The notes under the pieces are model-generated. The model had not been told where the DNA came from. It worked only from the letters and a program-made list of their open reading frames with translations, and made no database searches. Positions 52,080-61,252 of a DNA stretch of 64,000 bases are shown here, piece by piece. Position numbers and translations under genes: made by a program. Position 1 is the first letter of the stretch, and each line of letters begins with the position of its first letter. The DNA is from a bacterium (GTDB lineage: Bacteria; Pseudomonadota; Alphaproteobacteria; Sphingomonadales; Sphingomonadaceae): the NCBI GenBank assembly GCA_030824575.1, contig JAVBXL010000220.1:1-64000 (forward strand), read 5' to 3'.

Positions 52080-54716
52080 ATGACGCGACTGTCCGCGCTC
52101 AAACTTTCACTTATTCTCGCTTCGTCCTGGTCCGCCTGCGCCATCGCGCAGGATGCGCCGCAGGAACCACAGACCGATGAAGGCGCCGCCATCATCGTCA
52201 CCGGCACCCGCGCCGTCGGCATTTCAGCCGCCGAATCCGCCGCGCCGGTTCAGGTGTTGAGCGAAGAAGCCATCAGCCATGTCGGCCAGCCGAACCTCAA
52301 CCAGGTTCTGACGCAGATGGTGCCGGGCTTCACCGCCCAGACCCAGGGCACCGACCTGTCCAGCTTCTCGCTGTCGGCCCGCCTGCGCGGCCTCAGCCCC
52401 AACCACACGCTGATCCTGGTCAATGGCAAGCGCCGCCACGGCAACGCCATTCTTCAGGTCATCTCCGGCGCGTTCCAGGGGTCTGCCGCGCCCAGTATCG
52501 ACGTCATCCCCCCCGACGCCATTTCGCGCGTCGAAGTGTTGCAGGAAGGCGCGGCGGCCGTTTACGGCACAGACGCGATCGCAGGCGTCTTGAACTTCAT
52601 CCTCAAGGACCAGACCGACGGCGGCACGTTCAAGGTCACCGGCGGCCAATATTATGACAGCGAGGGCGAACTTTTCTCCGCCTCCGGCAATGTCGGCTTC
52701 AAACTGGGCGAGGACGGCTTCTTCAACCTGACCCTGTTCCATCGTCGTCAGGATTATACCACCGTCGGCAAGGGCCAGGTTCTGGTGACCAAGCAGGACG
52801 GCACGCTGCAGCCCAACGCCCCTGCCCAATGGTCGAACCTGACCGGCGACGCGCTGTCGGGCATCAACGGCGGCCAGCCCAAGACCAACCTCAACGTCGC
52901 CTTCTACAATATGGGCTATGATTTCGGCGGCGTCGAACTCTACAGCTTCGGCGACTATAGCCGCCGCGAAGGCTGGGCCAAGCAGGGCTACCGCCATCCC
53001 AAGCGCATCTGCTACGAAGCCGGCAACACGGGCGGCAACGTCACCTCGGCCGCCTATGATCCCAGCATCTGCTATGGCGACACCGGCGTCGTCGGCATGG
53101 TCCCGCTCCAGCATGTGATCGAAAACGAATATAGCTTCACCGTTGGTGTCAAAGGCGAATTTGGCGGCGGCTGGAACTATGACGTGTCCGGCACCTATGG
53201 GTCGCAAAAGGACGATATCTGGACCGAAGCGTCGGCCCATCGCGAAATCTGGCAGGAAAGCTACCAGAACCAGCTACGCGGCATCGGCGTCGCCAACACG
53301 CCGGACAGCGCCTATGATGGCGGTTTCAAGCTCGCCCAGACCACGCTGACCACCGATATCCGCAAGGAGTTTGACGTCGGCATGGCGACGCCGATCACTA
53401 TGGCGTTCGGTGGCGAATATCGCAAGGATGAGTATGAAATCATCGCCGGTGATTCCATCTCGACCTACAAGACCGGTGTCCAGTCCTTCCCCGGCTATAA
53501 GGCGAGCGACGCCGGCGAATTCCAGCGCAGTTCGAAGGCAGGCTACATCAATTTCATCGTCAAGCCGACCGATGCCTGGAGCGTCGATCTTGCGGGCCGT
53601 TACGAAGACTATACCGATTTCGGCGACACGCTGATCGGCAAGGTCACGACCCGCTACGACTTCTCCGACGCCTTCGCCATCCGCGGCACCGCCAGCACGG
53701 GCTTCCGTGCGCCGACGTTGCAGGAACAGAAATATTCGACCATCAACGTCGGCCCGACCAGCGCCGTCGCACAGCTTCCCGCCGGCTCGCCTGCCGCCGC
53801 GTTGCTGGGCTTCGATTCGCTGAAGCCTGAAAAGTCGAAGAATTTCTCGGCCGGTTTCGTGGTTCGTCCAACCAACAAGCTGACCGTCACCGTCGATGGC
53901 TATCTGATCAAGATCAAGGATCGGATCACCGGCACCGCGGCCCGCAACGCCGTCCTCAACGGCGTGGCGCAGCCGGGCGGCGCGGACATTCTGACCGCCC
54001 TCAACGCCGCGGGCATCGTCCTCGACAGCGCCCTGTTCACCAGCGGCACGATCGGCGTGCAAAGCTTCACCAACGCCGTCGATACCCGCACCTGGGGCAT
54101 CGACTTCTCGGCCAGCTATCCCGTCGCGCTGGACTTCGGCCAGCTCAACCTGTCGCTGACCGCCAACTATAACAAGACGAAAATCACCAACAACAAGCTG
54201 GGCTATCCGCTGTTCAACGCCGCATCGGAAAGCAATATCGAACGCGCCAGCCCGGACTATAAGGTCGTCGCCAACGCCCTGTTCAAAAGCGGCCGTTTCG
54301 CCGTCAACCTGCGCGAAACCTTCTACGGCAAGACCAGCGTCCTGGTGCGTCCGGCCTTCACCACGTCGGCCAATGGATCGATCGTAATCCCCGAAGGCGG
54401 TTTCCTGATCGCCGACGGCTCTCTGGTGAACGGGGTGAACGCCAACCAACTCTACTTCAACGGCGTGGCCAAGGCAGCGGCCATCACCGACCTGGAAGTG
54501 AATTACGACTTCACCGACAATGTCACCTTCTCGCTGGGCGCCAACAACCTGTTCAACAAGAAGCCGGAAATCCCCAAGCTTCTGAAGGGCGTGGTCGTGC
54601 CGACCGGCGTGTCGCCCTATGAAAACGGCTCCGGCTCCTACAGCGCCTCCTACGGCCACAGCGCCTACAGCACGTCGGGCGGCTATTATTACGCCCGCAT
54701 CGACTTCAAATTCTGA
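52080..54716 (+). CDS. TonB-dependent receptor of the amine oxidation cluster
   Basis: The 878-residue product has a signal peptide ending near CAIAQ, a plug domain (AAIIVTGTRAVGISAAESAAPVQVLSEE region, then LRGLSPNHTLILVNGKRRHG and RVEVLQEGAAAVYGTDAIAGVLNFI) and a barrel ending ARIDFKF. It should import a scarce or large solute across the outer membrane using TonB. The genes downstream encode exported nitrogen-metabolising enzymes, so an amino acid, peptide or amine-containing solute is the likely substrate. Substrate class is an inference. Confidence 0.9.
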   Translation: MTRLSALKLSLILASSWSACAIAQDAPQEPQTDEGAAIIVTGTRAVGISAAESAAPVQVLSEEAISHVGQPNLNQVLTQMVPGFTAQTQGTDLSSFSLSARLRGLSPNHTLILVNGKRRHGNAILQVISGAFQGSAAPSIDVIPPDAISRVEVLQEGAAAVYGTDAIAGVLNFILKDQTDGGTFKVTGGQYYDSEGELFSASGNVGFKLGEDGFFNLTLFHRRQDYTTVGKGQVLVTKQDGTLQPNAPAQWSNLTGDALSGINGGQPKTNLNVAFYNMGYDFGGVELYSFGDYSRREGWAKQGYRHPKRICYEAGNTGGNVTSAAYDPSICYGDTGVVGMVPLQHVIENEYSFTVGVKGEFGGGWNYDVSGTYGSQKDDIWTEASAHREIWQESYQNQLRGIGVANTPDSAYDGGFKLAQTTLTTDIRKEFDVGMATPITMAFGGEYRKDEYEIIAGDSISTYKTGVQSFPGYKASDAGEFQRSSKAGYINFIVKPTDAWSVDLAGRYEDYTDFGDTLIGKVTTRYDFSDAFAIRGTASTGFRAPTLQEQKYSTINVGPTSAVAQLPAGSPAAALLGFDSLKPEKSKNFSAGFVVRPTNKLTVTVDGYLIKIKDRITGTAARNAVLNGVAQPGGADILTALNAAGIVLDSALFTSGTIGVQSFTNAVDTRTWGIDFSASYPVALDFGQLNLSLTANYNKTKITNNKLGYPLFNAASESNIERASPDYKVVANALFKSGRFAVNLRETFYGKTSVLVRPAFTTSANGSIVIPEGGFLIADGSLVNGVNANQLYFNGVAKAAAITDLEVNYDFTDNVTFSLGANNLFNKKPEIPKLLKGVVVPTGVSPYENGSGSYSASYGHSAYSTSGGYYYARIDFKF

Positions 54717-54731
54717 TCGAAGTCACGAGGG

Positions 54732-54764
54732 AAGGGCCGGTCCGGCAAGGACCGGCCCTTTTTC
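54732..54764 (+). terminator. Intrinsic terminator after the TonB receptor gene
   Basis: AAGGGCCGGTCC and GGACCGGCCCTT pair perfectly around a five-base loop and are followed by T residues. It separates the receptor from the enzyme genes, so the enzymes either depend on read-through or have their own promoter in 54765-54792. Confidence 0.88.
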
Positions 54765-54792
54765 TTACCACTGTTCCTATGGGGAATTGTCC

Positions 54793-55275
54793 ATGACCGC
54801 GCGTTTCGCCTTCCTGCTGGCCGCCATGGCCGTACCTTCCGCCCAGGCCGCCACCGTCGAACATAAGCAGGCGCCCGGCGCCATGATCGCCAGCGCGGCG
54901 ATCATCCCGCCCGGCAGCACCCTCTATTATCTCTCCGGCGCGACCGGCGCACCGATCGACCCCAAGGATGTCGAAAGCCCCGACGCCTTCGGCGATACCG
55001 AGGCACAGACCCTGTCCATCTTCACCAAGATGAAGGCGCAGCTAGCCGAACTCGGCCTCACCATGGGCGACGTCGTGAAACTCACCGTCTTCCTGGTCGG
55101 CGATCCCAAGCTGGGCGGCAAGATGGACCGAGACGGCATGACCAAATCCTACAAGAAATTCTTCGGCACCGCCGACCAGCCCAACCTGCCGACCCGCTCC
55201 GCCTTCCAGATTGCGGGCCTGGCCCGGCCGCAGCAACTGGTCGAGATCGAGGCGATCGCCGCCAAGGCGCCCTAA
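54793..55275 (+). CDS. Exported RidA/YjgF family protein 1
   Basis: RidA proteins hydrolyse reactive enamine/imine intermediates to keto acids and ammonium. The 160-residue product has a Sec signal peptide (MTARFAFLLAAMAVPSAQAA) before the RidA domain. The domain keeps the catalytic Arg in PTRSAFQIAGLA and the Glu in VEIEAIAAKA. Export is unusual because well-studied RidA proteins are cytoplasmic. It precedes a flavin amine oxidase, a natural source of imines. Confidence 0.85.
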   Translation: MTARFAFLLAAMAVPSAQAATVEHKQAPGAMIASAAIIPPGSTLYYLSGATGAPIDPKDVESPDAFGDTEAQTLSIFTKMKAQLAELGLTMGDVVKLTVFLVGDPKLGGKMDRDGMTKSYKKFFGTADQPNLPTRSAFQIAGLARPQQLVEIEAIAAKAP

Positions 55276-55311
55276 GCGCCATTCAATGCGCGTTCCAATA
55301 GGGGGGATATC

Positions 55312-56898
55312 ATGACCGACAGCACTGCACCCAGCCGCCGCGACCTCCTGACCATGATCGGCAAGGTCGGTGGCGCGGCCGCCATGTATCAGGCGATGAC
55401 CGCGCTCGGCCACGCCGCCGAAACCCAGTTCACCGGCCCGCCCGTCCTGTCGGGCGCCAAGCCCGGTGCCTCGGTCGTCATCCTGGGCGCTGGCCTGGCC
55501 GGCATGGCCGCCGCCTATGAGCTGCAAAAGGCGGGCTATGCGGTCAAGATACTGGAATTTCAGGATCGCCCCGGCGGCCGCAACTATACGTTGCGCGGCG
55601 GAGATACCTTCACCGAAAGCGACGGCACGGTGCAGAAGGTGCAGTTCGCGGCGGGCAATTACCTCAACCCCGGCCCCTGGCGCATCCCGCACCACCATAA
55701 GGCGCTGCTCCATTATTGCCGCGAATTCGGCGTCGCGCTGGAACCCTTCATCCAGCTGAACCACAACGGCTTCATCCATTCGTCCGAAGCCTTCGGCGGC
55801 AAGCCGATGCGCTACAAGGAAGTCGCGACCGACTTCAAAGGGCACACGTCCGAACTGCTGGCCAAGGCGATCAGCTCCAAGGCGCTGGACGACAAGCTGT
55901 CGGCGCAAGATCAGGAAAAGCTGATGGAGGCGCTGCGCGGCTGGGGCGTGCTGGACAAGAATATGGCCTATACCAGCAGCCTCAAGGTGTCGGCCCAGCG
56001 CGGCTACGAACAGGCGCCCGGCGGCGGCTGCAACGGCGCGCCCACCCCGTCGCAGATCGCCAAATTGCAGGACGTGCTCGACCCGCAGGTCTGGACCGCC
56101 ATGTCCTTCTATTTCAGCTATGTGATGCAAACGACGATGTTCCAGCCGACAGGCGGCATGGACATGATCGGCAAGGCGTTCGCCAGGAAGATCGGCAAGA
56201 TCGTCACCTACAACGCTAAGGCCACGAAGGTCGCCCAATCGGATAAGGGCGTCACCGTCAGCTACAAGGATGTCGCGACCGGCCAGATGCACGATGTCAG
56301 CGCCGACTATTGCGTTTGCACCATCCCGCTCTCGATCATCAGCCAGGTCGATATGCAGGTGTCTCCGGCACTCAAAGCCGCGATGAAGGCGGTGCCGTAT
56401 GGCGGTCACGTCAAGATCGGCCTCGAATTCAAGCGCCGCTTCTGGGAGGAAGACGACAATATCTATGGCGGCCACAGCTTCACCGACCAGTCGATCACCC
56501 AGCTATCCTATCCCAATGACAAGATGTTCGGGCGCGGCCCCGCCGTCCTGCTGGGTGCCTTCGCCCGCGACCTCGCCGGCTTCCAGCTTGCGGGCATGAC
56601 GCCGCAACAACGCATCGAAACGGCCCTCACCCAGGGGGAAGTCTTCCACCCGCAATATCGCAAGGAGTATCTGAACGGCGTATCCGTGCCCTGGAGCCGG
56701 GTGCCCTGGATATTGGGCTGCACCTCCGCCTGGAGCGAGGACAATCGCAAGGCGCATTACAAAAATCTCGTCACGCTCGACAACCGCGTGGTGATGGCGG
56801 GCGAACATGCCAGCTACTATGGCGGCTGGATGGAAGGCTCCATCCTTTCGGGCATGGACGCGATCACCCAGATCCACCAACATGCGCAGGCGGCCTGA
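55312..56898 (+). CDS. Tat-exported flavin amine oxidase
   Basis: The 528-residue product has a twin-arginine signal (SRRDLL at residues 8-13), an FAD Rossmann fold (VVILGAGLAGMAAAYEL near residue 55), the RPGGR motif and the C-terminal GEHASYYGGWMEGSILSGMDA typical of monoamine and L-amino-acid oxidases. It should oxidise an amine or amino acid to an imine outside the cytoplasm. Electrons may go to oxygen or to the cytochrome encoded next; this is undetermined. Confidence 0.87.
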   Translation: MTDSTAPSRRDLLTMIGKVGGAAAMYQAMTALGHAAETQFTGPPVLSGAKPGASVVILGAGLAGMAAAYELQKAGYAVKILEFQDRPGGRNYTLRGGDTFTESDGTVQKVQFAAGNYLNPGPWRIPHHHKALLHYCREFGVALEPFIQLNHNGFIHSSEAFGGKPMRYKEVATDFKGHTSELLAKAISSKALDDKLSAQDQEKLMEALRGWGVLDKNMAYTSSLKVSAQRGYEQAPGGGCNGAPTPSQIAKLQDVLDPQVWTAMSFYFSYVMQTTMFQPTGGMDMIGKAFARKIGKIVTYNAKATKVAQSDKGVTVSYKDVATGQMHDVSADYCVCTIPLSIISQVDMQVSPALKAAMKAVPYGGHVKIGLEFKRRFWEEDDNIYGGHSFTDQSITQLSYPNDKMFGRGPAVLLGAFARDLAGFQLAGMTPQQRIETALTQGEVFHPQYRKEYLNGVSVPWSRVPWILGCTSAWSEDNRKAHYKNLVTLDNRVVMAGEHASYYGGWMEGSILSGMDAITQIHQHAQAA

Positions 56899-56899
56899 G

Positions 56900-57304
56900 A
56901 TGCGGCGCGGACTCCTGCGTCTCGCCGCGCTGGCCGTGCTCGCCGCCGCGCCCGCGCTGGCGGATTCCCCTGGCGGCCGCCCGGTCAAGCTGGCGCTGCC
57001 CGATGGCGAGCAGGTCTATAAGCAGGTCTGCGCCGCCTGCCACCTGGCGCAGGCGCAGGGGTCGCCCGACGGCACCGTCCCGGCGCTGGCCCATAATGCG
57101 AAACTGGCGACGGCGGACTATCCCATCACCGTCGTCATGAAGGGCCAGGGCGGCATGCCCTGGTTCTCCGAAATGCTCACCCCAGGTCAGGTCGCCGCCG
57201 TGGTCGGCTATGTCCGCACCCATTTCGACAATGATTATGCCGATCCGGTCGCCGAAGCGGATGTGAAGCGCATCGCCGCCGCTATCAAGGGCAGCGAAGA
57301 ATGA
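56900..57304 (+). CDS. Class I c-type cytochrome
   Basis: The 134-residue product has a signal peptide (cleavage near PALADS) and one haem-attachment motif CAACH (Cys44 to His48 from the ATG at 56900). A Met in GGMPWF near residue 89 is the likely second iron ligand. An alternative in-frame ATG at 56882 overlaps the oxidase end. It follows the oxidase by one base and overlaps the next gene by four, so it is a candidate electron acceptor for that oxidase. Confidence 0.88.
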   Translation: MRRGLLRLAALAVLAAAPALADSPGGRPVKLALPDGEQVYKQVCAACHLAQAQGSPDGTVPALAHNAKLATADYPITVVMKGQGGMPWFSEMLTPGQVAAVVGYVRTHFDNDYADPVAEADVKRIAAAIKGSEE

Positions 57305-58434
57305 CCGACACCGCCCTCTCCCGCCGAATGTTGATGCACGGCGCGATCGGCGTCGCCGCCGTCGCGGGCACCGCCGCCCCCGTCCTCGCCCAGCGCGGGC
57401 GCAAGGTAGACCTGCCCGACGATCCCGCCGCCATGGCCGCCACGCTGACCGACGCTGTCTATATCAACAGCAACGAACATCCGGTCGGCCCCTGCCCCGC
57501 CGCGCTCGCCGCACTGGCGAAGCTCCCGCCGCTCTCCGGCCGCTACGGCATGGCCTTTGCGGGCAAGCTTGAAAGCCTGTTCGCGCGCCAGAACGGCCTG
57601 TCCCCCGACCAGGTGCAGGTCCACCCCGGCTCCTTCATGCCGCTCCGCTCCGTGGCGCTCAGCTACTCCAGCGCCGACCGTCCGATCGCCTATTTCGAAC
57701 CGACCTTCGACCAGGGGTTTCTCGGCCTCGACAATGCCAGCATCACCCGATCGGTCGCGGTCCCGCTGTCGGGCGATTTCGCCGCCGACCCGCGCAAGCT
57801 GCTGGCCGCTGCGCCGGACGCCGGCGTCTATTACCTCTGCAATCCCAACAACCCGACCGGCCTCACCACCGCACGCGCCGACATCGACTGGCTGCTGGCG
57901 AACAAGCCCAAGGGCAGCATCCTGCTGGTGGACGAAGCCTATATCCATTTCAGCGACGCACAAAGCTGCCTCGATCTGGTCGCCCAAGGCGCTGACCTGC
58001 TGGTCACCCGCACCTTCTCGAAAATCTACGGCCTTGCCGGCCTGCGCTGCGGCCTGATCGCCGGGCGCAAGGATTTGCTCGACGGCATGGCCCGCTACGG
58101 CACCAACATCACGCCGATGCCAGCCGTGCTGGCGGCGGAAGCAAGCCTGCTCGACCCTACCCTGCTCCCGGCCCGCAAGGCGGAAAATAAGGCGGTGCGC
58201 GACGATCTGTTTGCCTGGCTCGATGCCAGGGGGCTGCGCTACCTGCCCAGCCAGGCCAGCTTCGCGATGATCCATGTCGGCCGCCCAGGTGCCGCCGTCA
58301 CCGCCGCGCTGGCGCAGGCGGGCGTCTTCATCGGCGGCCCGCGCAAACATATGGACGACTGGGTCCGCGTCTCCTTTGGCAGCCCGGCCGAAATGCAGGC
58401 GTTCAAGGCGGCCTTCCTCAAGGTCATGGCATGA
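57301..58434 (+). CDS. Exported class I/II aminotransferase (HisC-like)
   Basis: The 377-residue product has a Tat-type signal (LSRRMLMHGAIGVAAVAG) and a fold type I PLP domain: CNPNNPTGLTTARAD and the PLP Lys in TFSKIYGLAGLRCG (around residue 242). It resembles histidinol-phosphate aminotransferases, but no histidine genes are near and the protein appears exported. A periplasmic PLP enzyme is rare. It overlaps the cytochrome gene by four bases. Confidence 0.85.
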   Translation: MTDTALSRRMLMHGAIGVAAVAGTAAPVLAQRGRKVDLPDDPAAMAATLTDAVYINSNEHPVGPCPAALAALAKLPPLSGRYGMAFAGKLESLFARQNGLSPDQVQVHPGSFMPLRSVALSYSSADRPIAYFEPTFDQGFLGLDNASITRSVAVPLSGDFAADPRKLLAAAPDAGVYYLCNPNNPTGLTTARADIDWLLANKPKGSILLVDEAYIHFSDAQSCLDLVAQGADLLVTRTFSKIYGLAGLRCGLIAGRKDLLDGMARYGTNITPMPAVLAAEASLLDPTLLPARKAENKAVRDDLFAWLDARGLRYLPSQASFAMIHVGRPGAAVTAALAQAGVFIGGPRKHMDDWVRVSFGSPAEMQAFKAAFLKVMA

Positions 58435-59690
58435 CCCTCAGCCGCCGTCAGGCGTTGGGCGCGGCGATCGCCGTCCCGCTGGCGGCGCAGGCGGCCCGCG
58501 CCAGCGCAGCGTCGCCCATCCTACCGGACAAATCCAGCTTCGCGCCCACCCCCATCGCCTATCTCGACAGCGCCTCGACCCACCCGATCAGCCTGGGCGC
58601 GCGCGCCGCGATGGACGCCTATGTCGCCGCCCGCACGCTCGATCCCGCCGCTGCTGCCCGAAAGCCCGTGGACCGCGCCGCCACCATCGCCAAATTCGCC
58701 CGGCTGGTGAACGCGGACCCGGACGAACTCTGCTGGGTCCAATCCACCACCATGGGCGAACAGGCGGTGCTGCGCGCGCTGGGCTTTCCGCACGATAAAG
58801 GCCGCATCGTCACCGACACGCTGCATTTCTACGCTGGCTTCCCCATGTATCAGGAATTGGCCAAACAGGGCGTCGATGTCGCCTGGGTCCAGGCGCGCGA
58901 CGGCCGCATCGACATGGACGACATGGCCAAAGCCATCACCCCCGGCACGAATTTGGTCAGCCTGTCGCTCGTCTCCACCTATAATGGCTTCCACCACGAC
59001 CTGAAGGCGGTGTGCGACCTGGCCCATGCCGCAGGCGCGCTGGTCTATGCCGACATCATTCATGCCGCGGGCGCAATTCCTGTCGATCTCCACGCCAGCA
59101 GCGTCGATTTCGCCGCCTGCGCCACCTATAAATGGCTGATGGGCGATTTTGGCCTCGGTTTCCTCTATGCCCGGCGCGGCGTATTGGATGCCTCGCCGCT
59201 CGCCGATTTCGGCTATTATGGCTTCGCCGCGCCGGGCGCCCCGTCCGGCATCAGCCTGTCGCCGCCGCAAACCCATGTCTATCCGATGGACCCACCGGGC
59301 AGTGAACCCACCAGCTACGCCATCCGTCCCGGCGCGCTCGGCCATTTCGGCACCGGCACCTATGCGCAGGCGGTGGTCGCGGCGATCGACCATGGACTCG
59401 ATCATATCGCCGTGCTCACCGTCCCCGCGATCCAGGCCCATGCCCAAAGCCTGATCGCCCCGCTGCGCGAGGGCCTCACCGCCAAGGGCTACCGCCTCAT
59501 CACCCCGCCCGGCACAACTACGCCGCTGCTGACCGCCCTGCTGCCCGATGCGAAGACCCGCCTCGCCGACGCACTGGCCAAGGCGCAGGTGCGCATTTCC
59601 CTGCACGACCATCATTTTCGCATCGCGCCGTCGATCTTCAACGATAGGACGGACATAGACCGCCTGCTGGCCGCCCTGCCCCGCGCCTGA
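58431..59690 (+). CDS. Exported class V aminotransferase-like PLP enzyme
   Basis: The 419-residue product has a twin-arginine signal (LSRRQALGAAIAVPLAAQA) and a class V PLP fold: STTMGEQAVLRAL, VSTYNGFHHDL, DIIHAAGAIPVDL and the PLP Lys in CATYKWLMGDFGLGF (around residue 235). This group includes cysteine desulfurases and isopenicillin N epimerase. The class cannot be narrowed from sequence alone. It overlaps the preceding aminotransferase gene by four bases. Confidence 0.83.
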   Translation: MTLSRRQALGAAIAVPLAAQAARASAASPILPDKSSFAPTPIAYLDSASTHPISLGARAAMDAYVAARTLDPAAAARKPVDRAATIAKFARLVNADPDELCWVQSTTMGEQAVLRALGFPHDKGRIVTDTLHFYAGFPMYQELAKQGVDVAWVQARDGRIDMDDMAKAITPGTNLVSLSLVSTYNGFHHDLKAVCDLAHAAGALVYADIIHAAGAIPVDLHASSVDFAACATYKWLMGDFGLGFLYARRGVLDASPLADFGYYGFAAPGAPSGISLSPPQTHVYPMDPPGSEPTSYAIRPGALGHFGTGTYAQAVVAAIDHGLDHIAVLTVPAIQAHAQSLIAPLREGLTAKGYRLITPPGTTTPLLTALLPDAKTRLADALAKAQVRISLHDHHFRIAPSIFNDRTDIDRLLAALPRA

Positions 59691-59708
59691 TTTTTTTGGG
59701 AGATACTC

Positions 59709-60155
59709 ATGAAGCATCTGATCGCCACCGCCCTGCTGCTCGCCGCCACCCCCGCTCCCCTTCAAACCGCTCTGGCCCAACCCGCCGCCGCGCCGCAGGC
59801 CCTGCCCGCCAAGCTCCCCTTCTCGCCCTCGATCCGGGTCGGCGACATCCTCTTCATGTCCGGCCAGATCGGCCAGGCACCCGAAGGCATGGACAAGCAT
59901 AAGGAAGGCTTCGATGCCGCGGTAAAAAGCGCGATGGACTCGATCGGCAAGATATTGGCGACCAAAGGCCTCGACTTCGGCCACGTCGTCAAATGCACCG
60001 TGATGCTGGACGACATGGCCGACTGGCCCCGCTTCAACGCCGCCTACCTCCCCTATTTCGAAGGCAAACGCCTCCCCACCCGCAGCGCCTTCGGTGCGGA
60101 CGGGCTGGCGCTGGGCGCGCCGCTGGAAGTAGAATGCATAGCCGCGTTCAAATGA
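59709..60155 (+). CDS. Exported RidA/YjgF family protein 2
   Basis: The 148-residue product has a signal peptide (MKHLIATALLLAATPAPLQ, cleavage near ALAQ) and a RidA domain with FMSGQIGQAPEG, VVKCTVMLDDMADWPRFNAAY, the catalytic Arg in PTRSAFGADGL and Glu in LEVECIAAF. It is closer to classic RidA than the first copy. It ends the cluster, 18 bases after the class V enzyme, and a composite repeat follows it. Confidence 0.87.
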   Translation: MKHLIATALLLAATPAPLQTALAQPAAAPQALPAKLPFSPSIRVGDILFMSGQIGQAPEGMDKHKEGFDAAVKSAMDSIGKILATKGLDFGHVVKCTVMLDDMADWPRFNAAYLPYFEGKRLPTRSAFGADGLALGAPLEVECIAAFK

Positions 60156-60179
60156 AAGCGGCAGGAATAGGCTGACTTG

Positions 60180-60351
60180 GGTGGATTACTGCCATTCCGC
60201 TTTGCGCGAGACTTCACGCGAAAGGCGACGTAAAAATCCCGTCACCCCAGCGGAGGCTGGGGTCTCAGGCGACGATGTAATGCGGTTGAGTAGTGCCCAG
60301 CCGAACCGCCGCGCGCCTCCGCACAAGACCCCAGCCTTCGCTGGGGTGACG
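60180..60351. repeat. Composite palindromic repeat, copy 2
   Basis: The flank (60180-60240) is the near-exact reverse complement of 9449-9510. The core (60241-60351), bounded by GTCACCCCAGC hairpin units, matches 9337-9448 in the same orientation. The flank and core are therefore in opposite relative arrangement in the two copies. The stretch 60352-60424 shows no gene. Confidence 0.88.
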
Positions 60352-60424
60352 GTAATAGGGCATCAGCTTGCCGGTTATACAACCCGCCTGCTGAACGTCC
60401 GCTTCTGCTCAACACCCGCCGCCT

Positions 60425-60622
60425 TCAGATCGCCACAGCTTCCCGCACCACCAGCACCGGCACGCCATCACGCACGGGAAAGGCCAGCCCCGCCGCCTCC
60501 GAAACAAGCGCACCACGCGCCGCGTCCCAGCTTAGCGGCGTCCGCGTCACTGGACATACCAGCTTCTCCAGCAACCACGGATCGATCGGCGCAACCTCGC
60601 CACTCGTTGCCCCGCCATTCAC
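60425..60622 (-). CDS. Trm112 family protein
   Basis: The 65-residue product contains [16 protein letters not shown] and the C-terminal [17 protein letters not shown] pattern of Trm112/YcaR proteins. Trm112 activates methyltransferases in eukaryotes and archaea; the bacterial role is unclear. The GTG at 60622 overlaps the preceding Lon-N gene stop by four bases. Only one of the usual zinc-type cysteines remains. Confidence 0.88.
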   Translation of the reverse strand: MNGGATSGEVAPIDPWLLEKLVCPVTRTPLSWDAARGALVSEAAGLAFPVRDGVPVLVVREAVAI

Positions 60623-61233
60623 TGCATCGTCGCCCCGCCATCGCGCTCGATCCGGCCGACAATCTGCATCAACTGGATGATCCGCTCACATCGTTCGGAC
60701 AGCGTATCGGCCTCCAGCAAAGTCTGCTTGGCCGCCGGGTCGAACGGCACGATCTGGGCAATGCCGTTGACCAGCGCGGTATCGTCCAGCTGCGACACCG
60801 CGGTCCAGTCCACCACATAACCCAAGGAATCCGCAAAGCGCCGCGATTCCTGCTCCAACGCCGCGCGTTCGACCATGTGCAGCACCTCATCCTCCTGCGG
60901 CGCTTGCTCGACATCGGCCTCGATCTGGCGAAATTGCGTCGGCACCTGCAATTCGCGCACCAGCCGAAACCGCGCCAGGCCGGTCAGCACGATATTGAAC
61001 CGCCCGTCGTCCAGCGCCTCGATCTGGCTGACATGGCCCAGGCAGCCCATATCGAACAGCGGCGGCACCGCCCCCGCCCCGCGCGGCTGGATCATGCCGA
61101 TCCGCCGGTCGCGCGCCATCGCATCATGGATCAGCGCGCGGTATCGCGGCTCGAAAATATGCAGCGGCAGGTCCATCCCCGGCAGCAGCAGCGCGCCGGG
61201 CAAGGGAAAGATGGAGACGCGCGCGCGGTTCAT
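60619..61233 (-). CDS. Lon N-terminal substrate-binding domain protein
   Basis: The 204-residue product consists of a LON substrate-binding domain without ATPase or protease parts: [25 protein letters not shown] near the start and IGMIQPRG, then a helical C-terminus. Such stand-alone domains are common next to YbbN-like and Trm112 genes in alphaproteobacteria. The ATG at 61233 is preferred over upstream codons. A role in protein quality control is an inference from fold and neighbours. Confidence 0.9.
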   Translation of the reverse strand: MNRARVSIFPLPGALLLPGMDLPLHIFEPRYRALIHDAMARDRRIGMIQPRGAGAVPPLFDMGCLGHVSQIEALDDGRFNIVLTGLARFRLVRELQVPTQFRQIEADVEQAPQEDEVLHMVERAALEQESRRFADSLGYVVDWTAVSQLDDTALVNGIAQIVPFDPAAKQTLLEADTLSERCERIIQLMQIVGRIERDGGATMQ

Positions 61234-61252
61234 AGCTTGGGGGCCATGCCGG

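Noticed and set aside
57301-58434. Biosynthetic histidinol-phosphate aminotransferase (hisC)
   Set aside because: The fold fits, but the protein has a Tat-type signal and sits in an exported oxidation cluster with no histidine genes, so the hisC name is not used.
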